Assembly: GCA_007745635.1 (NCBI GenBank)
Contig: CP036272.1
Coordinates: forward strand, 3,922,969-3,986,968
Direction: 5' to 3'
DNA: 64,000 nt
From: Stieleria bergensis
Lineage (GTDB): Bacteria > Planctomycetota > Planctomycetia > Pirellulales > Pirellulaceae
This document shows positions 36,893-46,279 of this stretch, piece by piece (position 1 is the first letter of the stretch; each line of letters opens with the position of its first letter). The notes under the pieces were generated by a model. It was not told the DNA's origin and did no database searches. It was given only the letters and a program-made list of their open reading frames with translations. Made by a program: the position numbers and the translations under genes.

Positions 36893-37636
36893 ATGAGCGC
36901 CCCATCGAACGACGACAAACACCTACCTCCTGCATCACTGCGGCCGCATGATGCGCCTCTAGCTGGCAGTGAATCGAACGCAGAAGAAAACCTGTCGCCT
37001 GATGCCCCCTCGGCTTCAAAGCTTTCACGCCCTACCGTTGGCCGGCTTAGTCTTTACTACCGGGAATTGAATCGGCTGCACACCAGCGGCAAAACTCATC
37101 TCAATAGCACCCAGCTCGGATCCCTGGTGGACGTTTCACCTGCAGTGGTTCGGCGTGATCTCAGTATGTTGGGCACCATCGGCCAGCGTGGGATCGGCTA
37201 TTCGATTACCAAAGTCATTGAAAAGATTGGCTTGGTGATGGGCAGCGGCGTTCACTGGCAAGTGGTTCTGATTGGTGTTGGTTCACTGGGCAATGCGTTG
37301 CTGCGCTATCGCGGTTTTGAACAACTGGGATTTCGCTTGGTTGCCGCTTTTGACCAAGACCCTACCAAGGTGGGCACAGCGATTGGCGGAGTGATTGTCC
37401 ATGACACGGAACTGATGGCGGCTCGCTTAGCCGAATTGCAACCCGAGCTTGCGATTCTAGCGGTGCCCGCTGACCAAGCTGCCACCGTCGCCGCAACCTT
37501 AAAAAGTTGTGGCATTAGTGGCATCTTGAACTTCGCCCCGACGACCCTGCGTCTGCCGGGTTCCTGCGCCGTGGTCAACGTGGACTTGGCCAGCGAGTTA
37601 CAGCGACTGGCCTTTTCGGTTCAGCACCGATCGTAA
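36893..37636 (+). CDS. rex: Redox-sensing transcriptional repressor Rex
   Basis: A 247-residue DNA-binding protein that senses the NADH/NAD+ ratio. I chose the ATG at 36893 (MSAPSNDDKH); upstream in-frame ATG and GTG codons at 36842 and 36767 would only extend a disordered tail. Residues about 40-105 form the winged-helix domain: LSLYYRELNRL, then STQLGSLVDVSPAVVRRDLSMLG and GQRGIGYSI. The Rossmann domain follows: VVLIGVGSLGNALLRYRGF, AAFDQDPTKVG and ILAVPADQAATVA, ending with ILNFAPTTLRLP and VVNVDLASELQRL. All segments match Rex. It is a single gene; its targets cannot be seen here. Confidence 0.93.
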   Translation: MSAPSNDDKHLPPASLRPHDAPLAGSESNAEENLSPDAPSASKLSRPTVGRLSLYYRELNRLHTSGKTHLNSTQLGSLVDVSPAVVRRDLSMLGTIGQRGIGYSITKVIEKIGLVMGSGVHWQVVLIGVGSLGNALLRYRGFEQLGFRLVAAFDQDPTKVGTAIGGVIVHDTELMAARLAELQPELAILAVPADQAATVAATLKSCGISGILNFAPTTLRLPGSCAVVNVDLASELQRLAFSVQHRS

Positions 37637-38296
37637 CAGGACCGAAAACGCAGGAAGTGTCCCGCTGAGTGTTAAAAGTTGAAGGATGGTCTCCCGGAAG
37701 GCAGAACACTGCCTTTCGTAACGTCTCAATTTTCGTCGGGTGCAACCGAGGGATGTCGCGGGGTTGTCGCGTTTTGATCAGTGGCTCACGCTGCCCCATG
37801 CTTCACGCTCGTCGTACAAGAGACGGAGTGTTCGACGTCTCGAATCGGGAACACTAATAGGCACTCATTTCCACTAATTGAATAGTGTTGATAAGTGCTG
37901 ATTAGCGTTCTCCATTTCCAGCAATTGCCTCCATTCGCATTCGAGGCTGCGGACTTGACTTAACAGGCCATCAACCGAGTTCTGAAGTGGAGACGGATTT
38001 TGATCGTTGATGGGTTGCCTGGTTTCACTTGGGTGTCCAAGGCGTGTTTGGGTTGGTGGCTGGGTTAGAAAGGCCGTGCGTTTGACGGCTTGGCAGTACG
38101 TTGTCGCGGTGAGAGTGCGTTTGATTGGCCCGGTGGATTGAAATGGCTCGGTTTTGAGGGCTTTAGATTTGGTAATGGCATGCCGCTAGCCGGATCGAGT
38201 TTCAATGACTCGATTTTCTGCTCATCGGTCGTGGCCCCGTTGTTGTCAATCATGGGGGTGGCCGCTGGTGTGATTGCCGCTTGTGCGGAGAAAATT

Positions 38297-38322
38297 GGTG
38301 CGCGCAAGCACAGCACCCTACG
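38297..38322. repeat. Dispersed GTGC/GCAC palindromic repeat copy
   Basis: GGTGCGCGCAAGCACAGCAC followed by CCTACG differs at three positions from the copy at 27-52. Confidence 0.65.
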
Positions 38323-38361
38323 ATTTTCGTCGAGCAATTCCATCGTTTATTGTGACCTCCT

Positions 38362-38392
38362 CCTTCGTGCTCTTCGTGTCCTTCGTGGTTCA
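38362..38392. repeat. Short CTTCGTG tandem repeat
   Basis: Three spaced CTTCGTG units (CCTTCGTGCTCTTCGTGTCC and on), a pattern often seen as dispersed intergenic repeats in large bacterial genomes. Confidence 0.5.
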
Positions 38393-38550
38393 TTCCCGGT
38401 TTTGCGACGATTGCAAGTTTCGGTGGACTGTACCCGGCAGATTATGAGCGTTTGCATGGCCAGCGGCGCTGGTGTCAGTTTTCTAGTGCAAGGGTTTGGG
38501 CGAGAAGCCTTGGTGTTCCTTGCATTCCAAGCGGCTATCCCGAACCCGTT

Positions 38551-38650
38551 GTAGAACACCTACGGCGTTCGGGGACGATGTGTGTGGGACCTGTCCCCAG
38601 GGTGCGCTGCGCGACCCTGGGCTATGGGGTAGAACGCCTTCGGCGTTCGG
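38551..38650. repeat. Direct repeats around a hairpin
   Basis: GTAGAAC-x-CC-T-x-CGGCGTTCGG occurs at 38551-38572 and 38629-38650. Between them, CCCAGGGT pairs perfectly with ACCCTGGG (38596-38603 and 38614-38621). The block looks like a dispersed non-coding element rather than a gene. Confidence 0.6.
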
Positions 38651-39083
38651 AACTCTGGATGCAATTGTGAAAGCCACCGGCCTGGATTTGGCAGGTTACC
38701 GACGTGCATTTCTCTGCCATACGTTGTCAGCGGCGCTGGCTCATTTGGCAAGCCGTCGTAAGACGCGTTGAGCAGTTGTCTACTCATGTGATCAGTGAGA
38801 GGCAAGCGGATCTTCTGGCTGTGTAACCAGTCCTTGATCCTGACGACCAAGGCCGGTCTACCTTGCTAACAGTGTGATCAGCTTTTGAGAGCACCGCAAC
38901 GACGGCCACCGACGGCCACAGATTGGTTACAATTTCGACGAAAGCGGCCGAGCGGCATAAAAACGAGGATCCTCCTTCTGTCCATTTTGTATTGTCCCCG
39001 GCGATGGAAAGACTCTCCCTGGTGTGCGACGTTGATCGCCTCGCAACAAGCAATGACCAAACAACTTCTGGAGAAGAATGGCC

Positions 39084-39680
39084 ATGGATCGTTTTGCACA
39101 AAATGAGCTGGATCCTTTGAACCCCTATGCAGCACCAGCAGCACCCACTGGGTTCACTCATCCTGCGGCAAACTACGAGGTGATACGTCAGGAGCACCTC
39201 AACCACGAAGCGAATATTCGTTCCTTTGGCGCGTTGTACTACCTCGGGTCGGTGGTCCTAAGTGTCGGAGGCGCAGCAGCTATGGTAATCGGCGCCATAC
39301 GCATCACTGATGGTGGTCCCGATGCCGCGTTTTTGGTGATAGTGGGTGCGATTTATTTTTCAATTGGTATCTTTCAATTCTTTGTCGCTCGCGGACTTCG
39401 CCGCTTCACGCCCGTCGGTAGGATTGGTGGATCCATCCTCGGAATCATCGGTTTGGCTGGATTTCCCGTGGGAACCCTGATCAGTGCGTATTTCCTTTAC
39501 CTACTGTGGTCGGAAAAAGGGACAATGGTATTTTCGGACGAGTACAAAAAAGTGCTAGAGGCGACGCCTCACATCGTCTATCGAACCTCGATCATCGTCA
39601 AGATCTTCGTCGGGCTTTTGCTGCTTGTGCTCGGACTTGCCATTGTCGGTGCGATCGCTGCCGCCCTAACCGCGGTCTAA
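39084..39680 (+). CDS. Multi-pass membrane protein of unknown function
   Basis: A 198-residue membrane protein. Of two nearby ATGs I prefer 39084, because the GGAGAAG site then lies seven bases upstream; 39078 would be one base away. The N-terminus has the NPYAAP motif that many planctomycete membrane proteins carry before the first helix. Four hydrophobic segments follow: about 47-70, 77-98, 110-140 and 170-195. The C-terminal segment is rich in Leu, Ala and Val. I do not recognise a specific family. It is an isolated gene in a repeat-rich stretch. Confidence 0.75.
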   Translation: MDRFAQNELDPLNPYAAPAAPTGFTHPAANYEVIRQEHLNHEANIRSFGALYYLGSVVLSVGGAAAMVIGAIRITDGGPDAAFLVIVGAIYFSIGIFQFFVARGLRRFTPVGRIGGSILGIIGLAGFPVGTLISAYFLYLLWSEKGTMVFSDEYKKVLEATPHIVYRTSIIVKIFVGLLLLVLGLAIVGAIAAALTAV

Positions 39681-40187
39681 ACGCTCAACACGTGCTTCTG
39701 ACATCTCCGGCGTCGTTTGACGTTGCCCTCTAAGACGCCTCTGGCTTCTCATTGAATCAGCGGCGTGGCTGAGGTGAGTCCAATTCACCGCCTGAGCAGC
39801 ATGACGCTGCACAAGCGAAACGCCGCTCGTTTTGGGAGACTCTGAAAGCCGAAGCAGCGCGTCGCCGACTGAAAGATCACCCTCTGGTCTGGAAACACAG
39901 TCCCCTTGATCCACCAACAGCTGGATCAAGGCGGACGATCGTGATCACATCTTCAAGAAGTCCTCAAGCTTGAAGAGTCCCGTACAGAGACGTCGCAAGG
40001 TGATCGGCAAGCGGATTCCGATTGCCGTGGCGATCGCGAGATGATGTGGAAAACAAAAACACTTGGTTCGGGACACGAGCGTCAGCATGGACGGGCTTGC
40101 AGAAACGAGCCAAGTAAGCGGGATCTCCAGCATGCCCTGGTTCTCTGCCATTGTTTCGCCAAACGCAAACCAGCGCTGGCGATGAAC

Positions 40188-40348
40188 GCTCTTCGCAGCG
40201 CGATGCCGGCTCTTCGCAGCGCGATGCCGGCTCTTCGCAGCGCGATGCCGGCTCTTCGCAGCGCGATGCCGGCTCTTCGCAGCGCGATGCCGGCTCTTCG
40301 CAGCGCGATGCCGGTTCTTCGCAGCGCGATGCCGGCTCTTCGCAGCGC
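40188..40348. repeat. 21-bp minisatellite
   Basis: Seven tandem copies plus a partial eighth of GCTCTTCGCAGCGCGATGCCG. One copy has a C-to-T type change (GTTCTT), the others are identical. The unit is a multiple of three and has no stop in several frames, so it reads as ALRSAMP or SSQRDAG forward and as SRCEEPA, SRHRAAK or GIALRRA in reverse. No spacers, so it is not a CRISPR array. Confidence 0.95.
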
Positions 40349-40429
40349 AAATTTGGCAATCTGCACAACTCACCCTGATCTCGAAACTCCAAAACCATGG
40401 AGCCAAGACAGAAGCTCTGCGTATAAAAA

Positions 40430-40450
40430 AAGCCCGCGAATTGCGGGCTT
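40430..40450 (-). terminator. Terminator of tRNA-Gln
   Basis: AAGCCCGC and GCGGGCTT form an eight-base stem with a five-base loop. Read on the minus strand it is followed by a run of T residues. It ends nine bases after the tRNA. Confidence 0.85.
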
Positions 40451-40458
40451 AGACTCAG

Positions 40459-40529
40459 TTACCCCGTTAGGACTCGAACCTAAAATGACTGAACCAAAAT
40501 CAGTAGTGTTACCATTACACCACGGGGCA
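40459..40529 (-). tRNA. tRNA-Gln (anticodon TTG)
   Basis: On the minus strand the sequence folds as a tRNA: acceptor TGCCCCG / CGGGGTA with A73, anticodon stem ACTGA / TCAGT around TTTTGGT (anticodon TTG at 34-36), and T loop GGTTCGAGTCC. CCA is not encoded. The D arm is short but normal for this isoacceptor. A terminator follows immediately, so it is a single-tRNA transcript. Confidence 0.93.
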
Positions 40530-40929
40530 GTGTCGCATGCGACGTGCGGGATTCTAGCAACTGATCGCCGGTTGCAGAATAGGAGACAAGCAGAACTTTT
40601 CAGGTTCGCAGCAAAAAGTTTTTACGGCTCCCGTCTCCCCCATTTCTAGGGCAATCGGCCCGTATTGGTCCGCCTGCTTCGTAACCTTATCACCCACCGA
40701 CGACCACTTATCCCACGAAATAAAGGGGCTCCCGGCCGGTTCACCAAAGCGATGCAGGCCAACTCCGATGCCTGTTTTCACGTGCCATTTCCCCACTGCA
40801 TTTCCCTGGCGCATTGGCCTGGCGGGCGCGGGGAAAAACGTCATCCCCAATCGCCTCTGGTCTTGACGAATTCACGCCGCCATCGAAATTCACGCCGTAG
40901 GGACCGAAGCTTGCCAGGGAGACCGCAAC
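40530..40929. other. Intergenic region between tRNA-Gln and the RND transporter
   Basis: Contains the tRNA promoter region on the minus strand and the 3' flank of the transporter operon. No gene recognised. Confidence 0.35.
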
Positions 40930-43900
40930 CTAGATCGCTTTGGATTCCAGCCCAGGCCTTTGGGCCAATCCTGCGTTGGTCGCCGGCACCGCTTTCTCAG
41001 CCGAGAAGAACCCTCGCAGGAAAAGCAATCCACGCAGATAAATCGAGTACGAAACCGGAACCAAGAACAACACCAGGCTGGTCGCCAGCAACAAACCGAA
41101 GGCCAACGACGCCGCCATGGGGATCAGCAACTGTGCTTGGAACGAGCGTTCTAACATTAGCGGAATCAGACCGGCAATCGTCGTCATACTGGTCAGCAAA
41201 ATCGGCCGAAAACGGCGCCGTCCCGCCTCCACCAACGCTTCCATCGACGGGTTATCAGTACGAGCCCTGGCATTGATAAAGTCGATCAAAACGATGGAGT
41301 CGTTAATCACCACTCCTGAAAGTGCGACCAGGCCGAACATGCTGAACAATGTCAGCGGCAACCCCAACAGAGCATGCCCCCAGACAGCACCGATGAAACC
41401 GAAGGGCACGATCAGGAGGATCAAGATGGGTTGCACATAGGACCGGAACTGGATCACGAGCAACACATACATCGCAACAATCGCAACCAGAAAACCGATC
41501 ATCAAACTTCCCACCGACTCGCGGCTTTGCTCTGCTTGCCCTTCCCAACGGACTTCGACGGTTTGATTGCGTTCGTCTTTGTAACGTTGAATCAGCTCTG
41601 GAACGAAACTGGCTTGCAACTCGGCAATGATGTCGGTCGCGTTGGCGGATGACTCATCGATATCGGCTGTGATGGTGATCGAGCGTTTCTGGTCAACGCG
41701 GTTGATTTCCGAAAAGCCTCGTTCTGTCGTGACTTCAGCAAGTTCATGAATCGGATGCGCATTGCTATTTTGATCCGAGACACGAATCTCTCGGAAGTTC
41801 ACCAGCGATTCGCGTTCTTCTTTGGGATAGCGCACCATTAGTTTGACTTCATGGCGACCGCGTTGAAGCCGCATCGCTTCGGCACCAAAGTAAGTGTTCC
41901 GCACCGTTCGCCCGAGCTGAGCCTCATCGATGCCTGTCGCCAACGCTTGGTCTTGCACTTTAAACTGATACTCCCATTTCCCGGGAGTGTTGTCGTCCGC
42001 GATATCAAAGACTCCAAGATAGGTCTCTAGCTTTGCTTTGATCTCTTCGGTTGCGTCTTGCAAGGCGTCGGAATCTTGACTGCTGGCGAGCAATTTGAAT
42101 TCAATCGGCTTTCCACCCGGCCCGACACCCACGGTGCCGTAGGTAACGCTCTCCGCACCGGCGATCTCACCGACTCGTTGCCGCCATCTTGCAATCAGAT
42201 CTTTACTGTGCACATCGCGGATTTCAGTGTCATACAGTTCAGCAAAGATCTGACCGACGGCACTGCCCGATCCACCACCGCCGGCTGGATTCTGGGTGTT
42301 GGTAAAGTTTCCAACTTCACGGTACGTCAAACGAACCGGTCCGGCGATGACTCCATCGTCGCTGCCATAGATATCAGTGACGGTGCGTTTCTCTTTGGTG
42401 GCACGTTCCTCGGCAATTTCGCGGCTGACATCGCGGAGCGCTCGCTCCATTTGCTGGGTTGCTAAATTGGTGTCAGCGACCGGTGTTCCATCTGGGAAAA
42501 CGACCACGGCCTGCAGGAAATTGTTATCAACTTTAGGAAACACAATCCGAGGGACGATGCCACTGGTCACCAATCCGATGGTCGACAACGCCAACAGGGC
42601 CAAAATTCCACAAGGCAGCAGTGGGTACTTCAAGACGAATCGCAACGCCGGAACATAGTAGCAATCACAAAACCGCTCGAGTCCCCGTGAGGAGCGTTTC
42701 GAGCAATAGGAGAGCACTAACCCAATCGGGCGAAGCGGATAGGTCACCACCGCCAGGAACTTAAAGAACCCTTTGTGCGGATGCGCCAAGTGACTGGGCA
42801 GGACGAAGATGCTTTCCCAGAGCGACAACAATAGCATCGCAATCACGGCGAAGGGGATCACTGCCATAAACTTGCCCATCACGCCACTGACAAAGAACAT
42901 CGGCGAAAACGCGATGACAGTGGTCATCACCGATGCGGTCACCGAGCCAAAGACTTCGACGGTGCCGTCAACGGCGGCTTGATGAACGCTCTTGCCCATC
43001 TGGCGGTGCGCGTGGATGTTTTCACCGATCACGATGGCATCATCAACCACGATCCCCAGTGCCACCAAGAAACTGAACAAAGAAAGCATGTTCAGAGTCT
43101 GATCGCCCAGGCCGAGAAAAATCCCCGCACCAAGAATTGAAATTGGAATGCCCAGCGCGACCCAGAACGCAAGTCGCATGTCCAGGAACATCGTCAGCAC
43201 CAAGAACACCAGCAGCAAACCTTGCAAACCGTTTCGCTGCAACAGCTCCAAACGACCACGCACCTCCGTGCTGGAATCGTTCCAAACTTCGAAGCGATAA
43301 CCGGGCGGCAATTCATGACCTTCGACGTACTCGCGAACCGAAGTCACCATGGCCAGCAAGTCTTCGCTTTTGGAGCGCAGCACGTTGACGACCATGGCAG
43401 GTTCACCATTGATCTCACCGATGGAAGATGAATCATCAAAACCATCAATGACAACGCCCAAGTCGTTGACCGTCAGCACGACGTCATCGCGAGTGACCAA
43501 TGGAATCTGTGCGATCTCTTCTCCGATGTGGCTCTTGTTCTTTGCACGCAGTAGGATTTCTTGCCCCTGCGTTTTCATCTGCCCGCCGGGCAGTTCAATG
43601 TTTCGCGAGCGAATTTCGGCGGCCACGGAATCGAGTGTCAAGCCATGGCTGCGCAGTGTTGACTCGGGGATTTCGACATCGATTTGGTAGGGCCGAGTGC
43701 CCATGATTTCGGCGGCCGAAACGCTGCTTAACGTCAGAATATCGTCGCGGATGCCTTCAGCGACCTCGCGAAGCTTTAACTCGCCCTCCAGAGTGCGATC
43801 ATCTGGACCAATGATGCCGACTCGAATCGCTGCATCACGGAACGTGATCTGCTGAATCTCTGGATCTTCAGCCAGATCGGGAAAGCTGGGGATTCGATTG

Positions 43901-44241
43901 ACTTCGCGATCGATCTCCCCGAGCACCTTCTGCACGCTCGGCACATCGGATCGCAATTCGCAAAGCACGAATGCACCACCTTCGCGAGCGATCGAGGTCA
44001 CTTTCTTAATGCCGTTGATGGACCGAACCGACTCTTCGATCTTTTGGCAGATCGCGACTTCGCAGTCCTTCGGAGTCGCTCCAGGATAGGCGACGGTGAC
44101 CATCACGACTTCCAGTTCAAACTCTGGAAAGACTTCGCGACGCATGCGATAGAGGGACAGGCCTCCGATCAGCATGACAGCGATCATCAGCACATTCATT
44201 CCGGGGCCGTTTCCGATGGCCCATGCAATTAGTCGTTTCAT
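40930..44241 (-). CDS. RND efflux transporter permease (AcrB/HAE1 type)
   Basis: A 1103-residue inner-membrane proton-driven pump subunit. Two-fold pseudo-symmetric: a first membrane helix (GMNVLMIAVMLIGGLSLYRMR), a large periplasmic loop, then a six-helix bundle with FLVALGIVVDDAIVIGENIHAH, where the two Asp of TM4 are the proton relay. The second half repeats this with FGLVALSGVVINDSIVLIDFINARA. The ending LIPLMLERSFQAQLLIPMAASLAFGLL is typical of this family. Its start overlaps the end of the adaptor gene by four bases. No outer membrane TolC-like gene is in the window. The substrate is unknown. Confidence 0.93.
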   Translation of the reverse strand: MKRLIAWAIGNGPGMNVLMIAVMLIGGLSLYRMRREVFPEFELEVVMVTVAYPGATPKDCEVAICQKIEESVRSINGIKKVTSIAREGGAFVLCELRSDVPSVQKVLGEIDREVNRIPSFPDLAEDPEIQQITFRDAAIRVGIIGPDDRTLEGELKLREVAEGIRDDILTLSSVSAAEIMGTRPYQIDVEIPESTLRSHGLTLDSVAAEIRSRNIELPGGQMKTQGQEILLRAKNKSHIGEEIAQIPLVTRDDVVLTVNDLGVVIDGFDDSSSIGEINGEPAMVVNVLRSKSEDLLAMVTSVREYVEGHELPPGYRFEVWNDSSTEVRGRLELLQRNGLQGLLLVFLVLTMFLDMRLAFWVALGIPISILGAGIFLGLGDQTLNMLSLFSFLVALGIVVDDAIVIGENIHAHRQMGKSVHQAAVDGTVEVFGSVTASVMTTVIAFSPMFFVSGVMGKFMAVIPFAVIAMLLLSLWESIFVLPSHLAHPHKGFFKFLAVVTYPLRPIGLVLSYCSKRSSRGLERFCDCYYVPALRFVLKYPLLPCGILALLALSTIGLVTSGIVPRIVFPKVDNNFLQAVVVFPDGTPVADTNLATQQMERALRDVSREIAEERATKEKRTVTDIYGSDDGVIAGPVRLTYREVGNFTNTQNPAGGGGSGSAVGQIFAELYDTEIRDVHSKDLIARWRQRVGEIAGAESVTYGTVGVGPGGKPIEFKLLASSQDSDALQDATEEIKAKLETYLGVFDIADDNTPGKWEYQFKVQDQALATGIDEAQLGRTVRNTYFGAEAMRLQRGRHEVKLMVRYPKEERESLVNFREIRVSDQNSNAHPIHELAEVTTERGFSEINRVDQKRSITITADIDESSANATDIIAELQASFVPELIQRYKDERNQTVEVRWEGQAEQSRESVGSLMIGFLVAIVAMYVLLVIQFRSYVQPILILLIVPFGFIGAVWGHALLGLPLTLFSMFGLVALSGVVINDSIVLIDFINARARTDNPSMEALVEAGRRRFRPILLTSMTTIAGLIPLMLERSFQAQLLIPMAASLAFGLLLATSLVLFLVPVSYSIYLRGLLFLRGFFSAEKAVPATNAGLAQRPGLESKAI

Positions 44242-46061
44242 TTCTCTACGTTCGCCCTTGCGGCAATCCCTTCTTGAGGCACGACGCCTAATTGCGACAG
44301 CACAACGTAATCGCCGTCCTTGATTTCGCCATCAGCGGCCTGACAGACCCAATAATCACGTTTCTTTGCCCGCGTTGCAAAGGCATCCGCATTGGCAGGT
44401 TCGACCAACAGCGATTCAATGGGATACAGCGACTGGGAGGTTTTCACCCATCCAGCGGTCCACGATTCTGGATCAAACGCGGCCTTCGATGCCAGATCGG
44501 TCCCTTCAGTTAGTCCGCTGTCAGCACCCTGGCTTTCCTGATCTTCTTGGAGTTGTTTCTCTTCTTGCTCCTTGGCCAAGGCCACCAGATCAATGTCTTT
44601 TTTCTTGGCCTCAGAAATCATCATTTCCGCTTTCTGTGTCAGTTCCTTCAGCCTGGAATCGAACGCCGTTTGATTGGGCGTGAATTTCCATACTTTGTTG
44701 CCTGGACGCAGCGCCTTAGCGGGGACAATCACTAAATCGTCTTTGGGATCCAACTGCAATCTGACTCGCACATACATCCCCCGCATCAGAGCGTTGGTTT
44801 GATCGACCATGATCGTTTTTCCAGTGACCGCATCACGCACCACGGAGGGCTTGTCAACGATCAGACGAACGGGGACAGTCCTTGTGCTGGGGTCCATTCC
44901 CACGCCATCATAGGACATCAACATGGCATCCCAGTGGCGCACGACGCCTTGGCGACCGGCAACTTTGTATTCAATGATTGCCTTGGTTTGCGGCAACTCA
45001 TACTGCGTCAGTTGATCATTGCCGTTCTGATTGATGACCCAGTAAAGTTGGTCCATCCTCAGATTCGCGGCCACTTCGGCTTTGGAGGTATCTTCGATGG
45101 TTACCAACACGGTTCCGCGATTGACAAAGGCGTTGACATCAACCCTCTCGCTGGAGATCACACCGCTGATCGGACTGTGCACTTCGCAACGAGCCAGATT
45201 GGTGCGAGCGACGCGCAGGTTGGTCTCAGCGAGCTGCAAACTGGACTCAAGCCGATAGCGGGTTTTATTCAGTAGATCGCGTTGATTCTGCAGCTCAAGC
45301 ACTTGCTGTTGGGACTGAATCAACGCTTTTTTCGCTTGATCAATTTCTGCGTTGCTTGCGAATCCGCCCAGGTCGATTTGACGTTTCAGATCCGCCTGCT
45401 GCAGCATCTCATCTTTCTTGGCAAGCTCAATCGAGCGATCCGCGTTGACCACTTGCTGCTGGACTTCAGCCAGGGCATTTCCTTCGCGTTCTTTTAGCTT
45501 CGTCAGGCGATCGACTTCGAGCTGATAATCAGTGTCATCAATCTTGATCAGCAAGTCCCCTTCACGAACGATCGTACCGGGCTCGCAGATTGGCATTTTC
45601 TCAACGACGCGGCCGCTGACTTCAGCCGCAACAAATGATTCAATAAATGGGACAACATTTCCATCAACCATCAATTCCAGCTGAAGCTCGCTGCTGGCAA
45701 GCGATCGAACCTGTTCAATTCGCGTTTCTGGAAGCGACTGCAGGACCGAGGCAGCGTCTAGTTGGGGCGGCAGCTGCGGATCAGCGGTTGCCTTGCCAAG
45801 CAACTTCATGACCGAGATGCCAGCGACAACCAACAGAATGGGGATGGCAACGTTGTAAAGCAGGAAGCGATCCCAACGAACGGGACCTGACCCGCTAAGG
45901 GAATCCGTCGGCGATTTGGCCGCCTGCAGGGACGACGTCGACGCCTGTTCGCGTTCTACACGAGAGGTGTTCTCAGATGCCAAGTCTTCCGGGGACTCGG
46001 CGCTGACCACTGGATCTCCAGCGTCAGAGTCTGTGACACTCGGTTCAGTACTACTGTGCAT
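44238..46061 (-). CDS. RND efflux periplasmic adaptor (HlyD/AcrA family)
   Basis: A 607-residue membrane fusion protein that links the RND pump to the outer membrane. An acidic Ser-rich N-terminal tail of about 70 residues precedes one membrane helix (FLLYNVAIPILLVVAGISVM). Next come a barrel strand with VPFIESFVAAEVSGRVVEKMPICEPG, a lipoyl half, a long coiled-coil hairpin (about 195-285), the second lipoyl half (CEVHSPISGVISSERV), and a beta-barrel with MRGMYVRVRLQL. A Glu/Lys-rich insert at about 475-520 interrupts the C-terminal domain and is unusual. It is the first gene of a two-gene operon. Confidence 0.9.
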   Translation of the reverse strand: MHSSTEPSVTDSDAGDPVVSAESPEDLASENTSRVEREQASTSSLQAAKSPTDSLSGSGPVRWDRFLLYNVAIPILLVVAGISVMKLLGKATADPQLPPQLDAASVLQSLPETRIEQVRSLASSELQLELMVDGNVVPFIESFVAAEVSGRVVEKMPICEPGTIVREGDLLIKIDDTDYQLEVDRLTKLKEREGNALAEVQQQVVNADRSIELAKKDEMLQQADLKRQIDLGGFASNAEIDQAKKALIQSQQQVLELQNQRDLLNKTRYRLESSLQLAETNLRVARTNLARCEVHSPISGVISSERVDVNAFVNRGTVLVTIEDTSKAEVAANLRMDQLYWVINQNGNDQLTQYELPQTKAIIEYKVAGRQGVVRHWDAMLMSYDGVGMDPSTRTVPVRLIVDKPSVVRDAVTGKTIMVDQTNALMRGMYVRVRLQLDPKDDLVIVPAKALRPGNKVWKFTPNQTAFDSRLKELTQKAEMMISEAKKKDIDLVALAKEQEEKQLQEDQESQGADSGLTEGTDLASKAAFDPESWTAGWVKTSQSLYPIESLLVEPANADAFATRAKKRDYWVCQAADGEIKDGDYVVLSQLGVVPQEGIAARANVEK

Positions 46062-46279
46062 TCGTCTCTATGAATGTTGAAGAAAACATGTCCGAAATCG
46101 CTGTGTAGGGCCACTTCCGTAGACCAGCAAGAAAAGTCGCCGACTGGACATGATAATTGCCGAACCGTTCATCTCAGCAGGTCATCTGGTTGGCTTTTAC
46201 CAGGATAAACCTTGGATCACGCTGAAAGTCGCGATGTTTTGATGCTCTGGGCGAGTGAATCTCGACATTCTGGCACGTT

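Larger units (their letters stand above)
37637..39083. other. 1.4-kb gene-poor, repeat-rich region
   Basis: No supported gene; the 154-codon frame at 38090-38554 is not protein-like. It contains one copy of the dispersed GTGC/GCAC element (38297-38322), a CTTCGTG-type triplication (38362-38392) and a structured repeat at 38551-38650. Confidence 0.5.
39681..40458. other. Gene-poor region containing a 21-bp minisatellite and the tRNA-Gln terminator
   Basis: No supported gene. The open frames across 39945-40649 on both strands are produced by the 21-bp repeat at 40188-40348. Confidence 0.5.

Noticed and set aside
38090-38554. A 154-codon plus-strand frame
   Set aside because: It runs through a dispersed repeat and the CTTCGTG repeat, so it is not likely to be coding.
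40188-40348. CRISPR array
   Set aside because: Repeats are directly adjacent without spacers and there are no cas genes.
39945-40649. Several open frames on both strands giving repetitive peptides
   Set aside because: They are created by the 21-bp minisatellite; outside it they have no protein-like features, and one runs through the tRNA.
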